A stretch of 32,726 nt of DNA from Symsagittifera roscoffensis. Its lineage: Eukaryota > Xenacoelomorpha > Acoela > Convolutidae. The notes below the pieces were generated by a model that had not been told where the DNA came from, ran no database searches, and saw only the letters and a list, made by a program, of their open reading frames with translations. Made by a program: the position numbers and the translations under genes. Below are positions 9,339 through 16,699 of this stretch, one piece after another. The DNA lies in assembly GCF_963678635.1 (NCBI RefSeq), contig NW_026970645.1:1-32726 (forward strand), in the 5' to 3' direction. Numbering within the stretch: position 1 is the stretch's first letter; each line of letters begins with the position of its first letter.

Positions 9339-11301
9339 CTATGAACCTGTTATATATGAACAACCTTTTTCATCACACATATATGAGAATCAATCAGAAC
9401 TCCTTCACAATTATTATATTGAACCCGTCCATTCCACACCGACGACACAAAAAACTAATGAAATAAACACTACAAATCAACCCAATGAAAACGAAAAAAC
9501 AAAATGCTTGAATACAAATCACATCTATCAAAACATACAAAAAGAACAACCCAAAGACAAAATTTGGACAATACCATTTCTTTTAGAAAGTCCAAGAAGC
9601 AAAGAATTTCAACCACCAGATCTTGAAATTGATTTTTTAATTGATTCAGGAGCAGAATCAAATATAATAAACATTCCCACATGGAATGAAATAAAAACCT
9701 TACACCCAAAGCTAACACCTCTTGAAACCTCCAGTAAACTAGCAACAGCACAAGGATCAACATTAATAATCTACGGAAAAATTCAATTATTTCTTCTCCC
9801 CACAAGAACAATGGAGCAAAACAAAATTTTAAATAAACCATTTAAACAAATATTCCATATCACCGATATTAAACATAATATCATTGGAATACCATTTATC
9901 TCTAAATATATACCAACAATCAACATCTTAAATATTAAAATATTAATCAAAGATAAATATACAAAAACAAAAGACACATCCCTAACATTTTTTCAAAGAT
10001 TAAATAAACAACCACCATTCTTTTCAAAATTCTATCCAATATATAACCAACAAAGAAAACACTTGAAACCACTATCAGGAAACATATACAATTTTTCAAT
10101 AAAGCAAGTTCACCAATATGATAAAAAGCAAAACAAACAAAAATTTTATATGTCAGATTTTGAATTCAAACCTATTCATAAATTTTTCAAAATCACAATC
10201 TCATCAATAAAATATTTGAAAAACTCGAATTCAGATATAATTTCCTTACATGTATACAACAATACACCTTACCAAGTAACATTACCTTTAGGACTTTTAG
10301 GCTATTGCGAAACCAACGCTACAATATCACCAATACACGAAAAAGCATATCGTGTAAATAATATACTCCAATTACTAGATATTTGCCAATCCACAATCCT
10401 TAATGAAGAATTATCTATAAATAATATAATAAGTAACGAAAACAGAAATACGGATTATTTCACAAAAACCCCATATTTCAAACCGACATTCAACATAAAT
10501 AACTACACAGAGAATCAACAGAAATTTTTAATAATGTTTAATTTCCAACATTCACAAATAACACAAGACGAATTTGAAAAACTAGCCAAACAGCTAATTA
10601 AATATTCATCAGTCTATGCAACATCCAAATTTGATGTTGGCAAAATCAGCTCATCACTACATCTCCCATTAAAACCAGACGCAGTTTTCAAAAAACAAAG
10701 AGCAAGTAAAGTACCAATTCATTTACACGATAAAGTGAACAGATTACTTGATATTTTAGAACAATACAATATAATCTCACCAGTAAAAAAAGAAGAACAA
10801 CCAAAAGGTAACACATTTATCAACCCTGTTATCATTCTAGCTAAAGGAGAATCATTAAAAATCGTTCTCGACGCTAGATACCTCAACTCACTCATAGATG
10901 AATCAAAGTGTAATTGGCCTATTGAACCAATACAAGTTATTTTAACAAAAATAAATGGAAAATACTTTACAACCGCAGATATGAATAGTGCATATAATCA
11001 AATGCCATTAGATGAACAATCACGACGTTTAACACAATTTGTTATTGGAAACCAACAATACGAATTCAACCGCTTATTCTATGGAATATCCATAGGACCA
11101 GCAGCATTTTCAGCTTTTATGAGCAAAATTTTTCGACCACTAATACTCAAGAAAAACGCAATCACCTATTTAGACGATGTTTTTATGCAATCACAGACAA
11201 AAGAGGAAATGTTCAATGTCTTAGAACAATATCACCAAATACTTCAGAACGAAAATCTGAAGGCAGCCCCGGATAAATCACTTCTTTTTGACAAGAGTTA
11301 A
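9322..11301 (+). CDS. Pol part 1: protease and reverse transcriptase palm
   Basis: The frame opens at 9322, +1 relative to gag, and ends TAA 11299-11301. It has no ATG near its start, as expected of a Gag-Pol fusion. Numbering from the TTG at 9508: the aspartic protease has DSG at residues 46-48 (FLIDSGAES), flap-like YGKI, and NIIGIPFI in the place of the ILG motif. After a poorly conserved linker come RT motifs: VLDARYLN, then FTTADMNSAYNQM (Asp491), FNRLFYGISIGPAAFSAFM (motif B), and YLDD at 554-557 with both catalytic Asp present. The frame breaks about 40 codons later, just before the conserved VKFLGH segment, which continues in another frame (next entry). Protein processing and cDNA synthesis are its roles. 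Confidence 0.92.
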   Translation, partial: LKVENDYEPVIYEQPFSSHIYENQSELLHNYYIEPVHSTPTTQKTNEINTTNQPNENEKTKCLNTNHIYQNIQKEQPKDKIWTIPFLLESPRSKEFQPPDLEIDFLIDSGAESNIINIPTWNEIKTLHPKLTPLETSSKLATAQGSTLIIYGKIQLFLLPTRTMEQNKILNKPFKQIFHITDIKHNIIGIPFISKYIPTINILNIKILIKDKYTKTKDTSLTFFQRLNKQPPFFSKFYPIYNQQRKHLKPLSGNIYNFSIKQVHQYDKKQNKQKFYMSDFEFKPIHKFFKITISSIKYLKNSNSDIISLHVYNNTPYQVTLPLGLLGYCETNATISPIHEKAYRVNNILQLLDICQSTILNEELSINNIISNENRNTDYFTKTPYFKPTFNINNYTENQQKFLIMFNFQHSQITQDEFEKLAKQLIKYSSVYATSKFDVGKISSSLHLPLKPDAVFKKQRASKVPIHLHDKVNRLLDILEQYNIISPVKKEEQPKGNTFINPVIILAKGESLKIVLDARYLNSLIDESKCNWPIEPIQVILTKINGKYFTTADMNSAYNQMPLDEQSRRLTQFVIGNQQYEFNRLFYGISIGPAAFSAFMSKIFRPLILKKNAITYLDDVFMQSQTKEEMFNVLEQYHQILQNENLKAAPDKSLLFDKS

Positions 11302-14044
11302 ATTCTTAGGACATAATATAGAAAGAAAAACAATCACTCCATTGAAATCACGTATAGACGCTATTCAAAAACTCCAACCACCAACAAATAAAAAGAAAAT
11401 CCAAGAATTCCTTGGAATGTTAAACTTTTTAAGCAAATATGTTTATAAAATGCAATTACATCTACGACCATTCTATAACATACTTAGACAACAAAATAAT
11501 TTTGAATGGAATACAGAACATCAAGCACGATTTGAAGAAATTAAAAAACTTCTAACTGAACAAATTTCAAACACAATTCCAGATTCAAATCAACCATTTT
11601 ATGCAATGTGCGATGCTTCGAACTTTGGCATCGGCGCAGCATTATTACAATCACATAATGGTACAAATAAAATGAACCTCATATCAGCAAATTCTCGATT
11701 ATTCACTCAAGCAGAGCTACGACTCTCAACTCTAGTGAGAGAATGTACAGCCATAATATATACACTAACAGAATATGAATTTCTGATACTTGGATCAAAA
11801 CATCCCTCAGTTCTATTCACAGACCATAAACCAATCATCTTTCTTTTTACACAAAAGTCTAATCCAAACCACCGAGTTTATAGATTTCAACTAATTTTAA
11901 TGAAATTCCCAAACTTACATATAGTTTGGACCGCAGGAAAAAATCTTGCATTACCAGACACCTTAAGTCGAAATACGCCACCTGAATTACTTACACGTAA
12001 AACCACAGTTGAAATACCCAAAAATATAAAATTCTACCTTGCAGAAAATGAAACATCACCCCGACTAGAATGCAAATATGCAGTAAAAACTGACGTTGAA
12101 CAATCACAGACAAACAATCTACAACACTTCCCACTTTATTTAGATTGTCAAAATAATCACTATGAAGTTGATCTACTTGGAACATCAACTTTTAAACCAA
12201 TCCCATATTCACAATGGATAAAAAATAACACCCAACAAAAAAGAAGAAAACAACATCCGCCTAAAAAAGACCATTTTCCACTAATTGAAAAAGAAAATTT
12301 AACTGATAAAATAAACTTATCAGGACCACAAACAAACGATTCAAAATACACAATAAATCAAGTTTTTGACCTCCATGACCCACTTGATACAATACCCTTA
12401 TCGAAATTAGAAATTGAAAACATTTTTCTCCCCCCAATAGAAACAATTACAATTTCAACATTGAAACAATACCAAAATCTTGACCCAGTAATTAGACAAC
12501 TAAAATCATGGCACAAATATAAAACTAAACCCGTCAAGGCAGATACAACTATTTTAGGAAATAAAACACTCCTCCGATATTTTCGAAAATTCAATAATAC
12601 AACAATTAACGAAAACACAGACCTTCTAGAATACAAACTAAATGAATCTACAGTTCCCTGTCTCCCTTTAAGTGTGATTCTCATAGCTTTTAATATTTCA
12701 CATACACAAAATATTAAAGGACACTCTGGATCAGAGAAAACATATTCAAATTTTATACAAAACTTTTATTTCCCAAATGCACCAATTTGGATAAAAGTAC
12801 TATGCAATGACTGTATAGTATGTCAATTAAATAAACCTTACCCAAATCAAAAACAATTAGCACAAAAACAAGATTTTAAAGGACAAAGTTTGTACTTTAA
12901 CCATCGTATCTCATTTGATACTAAAGGACCAATTTCACCCTCATCCGAAGGAAACTCCTACATTATGGTAATTGTTGACGCATTTACACATTATGTAGCA
13001 CTTAACCCAGTACCACATTGTAACGCTTATTATGCTTACACAACGCTTTATGAACACTGGATAGCAAAATTCGGACTACCAGAAATTTTAGTTACAGACA
13101 ACGGTACAGAATTCATAAATAATGAAATCATCACACTATGTCATCTATATAACATCAAACACAAACCACGTACATCTCACGCACCTTGGACAAACGGCTT
13201 AGTCGAAGGTATGAACCGTTCATTACAAGAATACCTCAGATGTATCATCAATGGAAATGATACAAGATATACCGAATGGTCAGCAGATGTAAAACTATTT
13301 CCCTTAGCATATAATTCACAAATCACGACAACTTTAGGAATGTCACCATATGAAATGGTTTTTAACCAAAAGCCACGCAAACCAATAATGTTTACAGCAA
13401 ACTCTCATAAAAACGCACAAGGTTATTGTCAACCAAATAAAGACTCAATTTGTTATAACCTACCATTACATACACACGATGAAGATCATTTTCATCACCC
13501 ACAAATTCTTAAATTAGCCTCCGGTACACACACCGAATGGATTTTAAACAGAGATAAAAAACACAATGAAATTTATCAAAAAATAACAAAAAAGTTGTTA
13601 CAAAGGCAAAATATTAATGAACAAATAAATTCACGCTTTACACCAGCCTCCGATTTAAAAATTGGAACATTTGTTTTAATACCCAATTTTAATACTCAAA
13701 AAGGAATTTCAAAAAAGTTACAACCCCTTCGTAAAGGACCATACCAAATAATTACAAAACCCACTGATGTCACATACAAAATCATCGACTCAGACAAAAA
13801 AGAAATCGTTCAACACCGAAATAACCTATTACCTTATTATTCAAAAGAATACGCACTCCGCGAACTAACTCAATTATATTCTTTTACAGGTTTAAAAGTT
13901 ATTCAAAATGACCCACATACGGAAAATACAACAAAGGAACAAAATGATATTCACCTCGGAAATCAAAATCAAAATCAACTACCACAAAAAAAACAATACA
14001 AAAAATCTAGATCAAAATACATCTCAAAAAGAAAGAAAAAATAG
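11261..14044 (+). CDS. Pol part 2: RT thumb, RNase H, integrase
   Basis: Open from 11261 to the TAG at 14042-14044, in frame +1 to part 1. The overlap is 11261-11301. Counting from TTG 11288: VKFLGH begins at 4. RNase H has Asp109 (CDASNFGIGAALL), Glu152, Asp179 (FTDHKP) and Asp224 (LPDTLSR). Integrase has the zinc-binding H472, H479, C509 and C512, then Asp544 (SFDTKGP), Asp604 (VTDNGTEF) and Glu640 (GLVEGMN), an exact DD35E spacing. A GPY-type module follows (LRKGPYQIITKP, NLLPYYSKE), then a very basic end. The active-site residues are intact, so only the frame break in RT separates this from a working Pol. The break lies at a run of five T (11285-11289), a site prone to length mutation or sequence error. 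Confidence 0.92.
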   Translation, partial: RQPRINHFFLTRVKFLGHNIERKTITPLKSRIDAIQKLQPPTNKKKIQEFLGMLNFLSKYVYKMQLHLRPFYNILRQQNNFEWNTEHQARFEEIKKLLTEQISNTIPDSNQPFYAMCDASNFGIGAALLQSHNGTNKMNLISANSRLFTQAELRLSTLVRECTAIIYTLTEYEFLILGSKHPSVLFTDHKPIIFLFTQKSNPNHRVYRFQLILMKFPNLHIVWTAGKNLALPDTLSRNTPPELLTRKTTVEIPKNIKFYLAENETSPRLECKYAVKTDVEQSQTNNLQHFPLYLDCQNNHYEVDLLGTSTFKPIPYSQWIKNNTQQKRRKQHPPKKDHFPLIEKENLTDKINLSGPQTNDSKYTINQVFDLHDPLDTIPLSKLEIENIFLPPIETITISTLKQYQNLDPVIRQLKSWHKYKTKPVKADTTILGNKTLLRYFRKFNNTTINENTDLLEYKLNESTVPCLPLSVILIAFNISHTQNIKGHSGSEKTYSNFIQNFYFPNAPIWIKVLCNDCIVCQLNKPYPNQKQLAQKQDFKGQSLYFNHRISFDTKGPISPSSEGNSYIMVIVDAFTHYVALNPVPHCNAYYAYTTLYEHWIAKFGLPEILVTDNGTEFINNEIITLCHLYNIKHKPRTSHAPWTNGLVEGMNRSLQEYLRCIINGNDTRYTEWSADVKLFPLAYNSQITTTLGMSPYEMVFNQKPRKPIMFTANSHKNAQGYCQPNKDSICYNLPLHTHDEDHFHHPQILKLASGTHTEWILNRDKKHNEIYQKITKKLLQRQNINEQINSRFTPASDLKIGTFVLIPNFNTQKGISKKLQPLRKGPYQIITKPTDVTYKIIDSDKKEIVQHRNNLLPYYSKEYALRELTQLYSFTGLKVIQNDPHTENTTKEQNDIHLGNQNQNQLPQKKQYKKSRSKYISKRKKK

Positions 14045-14048
14045 AAAA

Positions 14049-14198
14049 ATGACAGAACAAATAATACCCCAAGAACAAATCGACAAATCAGAGCATAGAG
14101 AGTCTTCACGACTTAGAAATCAACCACGTAAAAATTATAAATTATTCATCCCACAATCTAAAATATTAAAGAAAGTTGAATTTCAAAAACAACTTTAA
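14049..14198 (+). CDS. Small basic ORF or displaced Pol C-terminus, 49 aa
   Basis: ATG 14049 starts 4 nt after the pol stop, in frame +1 to pol, and ends TAA 14196-14198. It includes SSRLRNQPRKNYKLF, the type of Arg/Lys-rich tail that ends many Ty3-group Pol proteins (RRSxRxRxxPxxY). I therefore think it is the natural end of Pol, cut off by a length change in the A-rich run at 14022-14049, or reached by frameshifting there. It could instead be a separate small gene. Confidence 0.5.
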   Translation: MTEQIIPQEQIDKSEHRESSRLRNQPRKNYKLFIPQSKILKKVEFQKQL

Positions 14199-14791
14199 TT
14201 CTACATTTAATAATCTTTGCACCTCTGAAACATTTTAAACTTTCATTTTTAAAATTAACATGCTGACAAACACGCAGCGATTCTAGTTCATAATTAGCCA
14301 ATAGGATTCATCCAATCCGTCACCTTCTCTAACTCTAACACAAACCAACTAGACGAACGATATTAAACTCCAGGCATATCTATAACTATAACTTTACGAC
14401 CTCCAGGTCAAAAATAAGCAAACCACTCCAACTTGACAACTAAAATAAATATCACCATAATATCATAACCCTCCCTTATCTAATAAACCAAAGATCAACA
14501 ATATTTCCCCAACTCAGCCCTCAAATACCCCCCAAACAAATACGTTAAATTAGCCTAAAGTAAAAGAACGACCATTTTAATTAGCCTAAAGTATAAAAAT
14601 CTCAAAAATACCCCAGATCATTTGACAAATGAAAATAAAGACAAAGAAGACCTCCCGATCACCATAAAAATTGCCCCCAACAATTTTTCACAAAACTCAA
14701 CCCACTTGTCAATAAACCAATAAATAATCCGACCACACTTAAAAATTGCCCCAAACAACAAAAAATATTCGATCAAGAAGTCATTTCTTAA
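14199..14791 (+). other. Spacer between pol and the membrane-protein ORFs
   Basis: 593 nt with no open frame of note. It contains a 15-bp direct repeat, AATTAGCCTAAAGTA, at 14548-14562 and 14579-14593 (period 31), and AAAAATTGCCCC at 14666-14677 and 14741-14752. C-rich patches on an A-rich strand set it apart. It could hold the promoter, splice acceptor or RNA element for the downstream genes; nothing proves this. Confidence 0.55.
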
Positions 14792-15022
14792 ATGCTCTTC
14801 TATCAAACAGTCACAAAAATTATCACAAACCTCAAACAATTTTTTACGATACTTGAAACTTTCATAATATTTCTTTTTGATATCCTTGAATCTTTTCTAA
14901 TAATCTTTATCATTTTTTGTAATGTTTTTTTAATTTTCTACACTATATTCGAACTATTTCTCCAACTTTCAAAAACCCTTGATTATATCCACAGGTACGA
15001 TTCATACAACTTGTCTAAATGA
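14792..15022 (+). CDS. Small hydrophobic membrane protein A, 76 aa
   Basis: The ATG-initiated 76-aa product is hydrophobic from about residue 16 to 60 (runs such as IIFLFDILESFLIIFIIF), enough for one long or two close membrane helices, with a polar, charged C-terminal end (DYIHRYDSYNLSK). No family is recognised. Its stop overlaps the start of the next ORF in ATGA (15019-15022), an arrangement that supports both being translated, by termination-reinitiation or leaky scanning. Viroporin-like or glycoprotein-partner roles are possible but are inference. A CAG|GTACGA site at 14992-15000 near its end could act as donor or, with the preceding ATATCCACAG, as acceptor. Confidence 0.5.
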   Translation: MLFYQTVTKIITNLKQFFTILETFIIFLFDILESFLIIFIIFCNVFLIFYTIFELFLQLSKTLDYIHRYDSYNLSK

Positions 15023-15207
15023 TACGAACTATTTTCAGTAGAACTGATATTTTTCTACTATTTGTAATTTTCATAACATTTCTATCATCCCTCATTTTGA
15101 CCATATGCAAATGTATAAAGAAAGCAATCATCACATTCGCTCTAGCAACAATCCTCCTAATTCTTTTCTTAGAAGAATACTATAATAAACATAAACTTTT
15201 TCACTAA
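15019..15207 (+). CDS. Small two-helix membrane protein B, 62 aa
   Basis: ATG 15019 overlaps the stop of the preceding ORF. The product has a short basic head (MIRTIFSR), a hydrophobic helix at about 10-30, a tight cationic turn (CKCIKK), a second helix at about 35-51, and a polar tail (EEYYNKHK). This helical-hairpin plan with a basic turn is the plan of many class II viroporins; that likeness is architectural only, and no homologue is recognised. Membrane-protein length and hydrophobicity conserved in two adjoining frames argue against chance in such an AT-rich strand, but not decisively, because A/T-rich codons tend to encode Phe, Ile and Leu. Confidence 0.5.
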   Translation: MIRTIFSRTDIFLLFVIFITFLSSLILTICKCIKKAIITFALATILLILFLEEYYNKHKLFH

Positions 15208-15215
15208 AAGAATAG

Positions 15216-16349
15216 ACCAAAAAGCTATCAAAAATTGCTACCCAACAGTCACAAAGTCAGTCTTCACCGACATCATCCCAAGATAATCCAACAACACCTT
15301 CAACTACCCAAAATCCTCAAAAATCTACACGAATTTCCTTTCAAGATAACCCATACACTTTTGAAGAACGACACGCTCGTTTATCAAAACCACTAGAACC
15401 AGTTCAACGACAAGCACCTCTAAGCGAACCAACATATAACTTATACCCGACACTACCACAAGAACTAAGTAGAATAAGAAATCCTAGTCAAAACCAAAAT
15501 ACAGTCGAAATAAATAGACAAATTATACATCTTCGACGAAACCGAAATTTTCAAACTCCCCGAGTTCATTTTGATATACCTCAATCCCCATCACAAAACA
15601 CTCCAGAAAACCCCATTGGTATATTACCAGAAACCCCTACGCTTCTTTCACAACGTAGCACCTCAAGCCTACCATCAGATTACTTAGGTTCAACACCAAC
15701 ATCTGAACAAATACGTGAAAATCCCTTTAACCCCCCAAACCAGGCATCACGACTACCATATTGGACAACACATTCATTTACACAAGGTGAACTAAATTTA
15801 GTCAATGATCCAATAGATATTTCTACGGATACAACAACATCCTCATCACTACCAGAAACATTATCACTACCATCAACACCATCAATAAGCCAGATTTCAC
15901 CACCACCTTTTAACTTAAATTTTCCAAATAATCTCGACGCCAGATATCGAGAACAATCATCAACAAATATCCCTTTAAGACTAGATTGGAATACATTTGC
16001 AGCACCTCCACCATTATTTGGACAACATCTAGAAAGTAATCGCCTTCACAACTGGGCACTTAATAGATTACAATACCGACAAGACATTCACGACGATATC
16101 CGTGATCACAATATCCAAATACTCCAACAAAACAGTTTAAAACTAAAGTTTGAAATCACAGTTAAATTAAACAACAATACTCAACATCCCTACCCATTGA
16201 ATCCACCAAACATAACAGCTCAATCACTACCACCACCATTTATAACCACTGAAGTAATATATAAATACGACAGATATACCAAAAAGACAATTGGTTACAT
16301 CACATTTTATAACCCATACTCAGGATTATCATACACATGTATATTCTAA
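15216..16349 (+). CDS. Methionine-free 377-codon ORF before env
   Basis: The frame is open from 15216 (after TAG 15213-15215) to TAA 16347-16349, and no ATG codon occurs anywhere in it. About the first 250 residues are Pro/Ser/Thr/Gln-rich, with blocks such as PETLSLPSTPSISQISPPP. The last 100 or so look folded: RLDWNTFAAPPPLFG, a charged helix-like RLQYRQDIHDDIRDHN, then FEITVKLNNN and a closing TIGYITFYNPYSG. It overlaps the env ATG (16337) by 13 nt. It must get its start codon by splicing or frameshifting. For example, the donor at 6160 joined to the CCCAAG acceptor-like site at 15277-15282 would be in frame with ATG 6138. Function unknown; its layout echoes that of the 602-aa ORF downstream of env. 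Confidence 0.6.
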   Translation, partial: TKKLSKIATQQSQSQSSPTSSQDNPTTPSTTQNPQKSTRISFQDNPYTFEERHARLSKPLEPVQRQAPLSEPTYNLYPTLPQELSRIRNPSQNQNTVEINRQIIHLRRNRNFQTPRVHFDIPQSPSQNTPENPIGILPETPTLLSQRSTSSLPSDYLGSTPTSEQIRENPFNPPNQASRLPYWTTHSFTQGELNLVNDPIDISTDTTTSSSLPETLSLPSTPSISQISPPPFNLNFPNNLDARYREQSSTNIPLRLDWNTFAAPPPLFGQHLESNRLHNWALNRLQYRQDIHDDIRDHNIQILQQNSLKLKFEITVKLNNNTQHPYPLNPPNITAQSLPPPFITTEVIYKYDRYTKKTIGYITFYNPYSGLSYTCIF

Positions 16350-16699
16350 AATTATTAATTTTTTTCCAACTCCTTTTTCTAGTAATCTCAAATCAAAACA
16401 TAAACCCTTCTCCCCGCACAGGACCCCAAGATTTATTAGTAACACATTACGATTGTGAAGAAAACGAACAAAAAACACTACACAAGTATGCAATAAATCA
16501 AGTATCACAATGCGAAACAGAGCCCCAAGCCATAGAAACTACAAATGTAATAGCAACACTTTATTCAAAAGCCCGAGCAACTACAGTTATAGGATATAAA
16601 TTCACAGCAACATTTTCTGAAAAGAAAGTACATTGTTCACAAGTCTCAAACGGAAATAAAAACCGACTTGACCTGAATCATTCTACCAGAGTAATATAG
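16337..16699 (+). CDS. Envelope glycoprotein, N-terminal part
   Basis: ATG 16337 starts a hydrophobic signal peptide (ILKLLIFFQLLFLVIS, about residues 3-18), followed by an ectodomain with paired cysteines (HYDC, QCETEP, HCSQ). After 120 codons the frame stops at TAG 16697-16699, while the following env sequence continues in another frame from 16672. The start overlaps the end of the methionine-free ORF. The product would be the particle surface protein for cell entry. The break within 16672-16699 leaves this copy unable to make a full-length glycoprotein by ordinary translation, unless the change of frame is programmed or an artefact. Confidence 0.7.
   Translation: MYILKLLIFFQLLFLVISNQNINPSPRTGPQDLLVTHYDCEENEQKTLHKYAINQVSQCETEPQAIETTNVIATLYSKARATTVIGYKFTATFSEKKVHCSQVSNGNKNRLDLNHSTRVI

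Noticed and set aside
7297-12684. Minus-strand open frames of 60-140 codons inside gag and pol (for example 7297-7719, 12358-12684)
   Set aside because: They mirror long coding frames on the A-rich plus strand, give Phe/Leu/Val-rich nonsense, and have no domains.
9054-14044. Ciliate-type code (TGA as sense, +1 shifts at AAA-TAG/TAA) to explain the in-frame TGA and +1 frame changes
   Set aside because: The RT break is not at such a site, env shifts in the other direction, and the flanks look like ordinary animal genes using normal stops.
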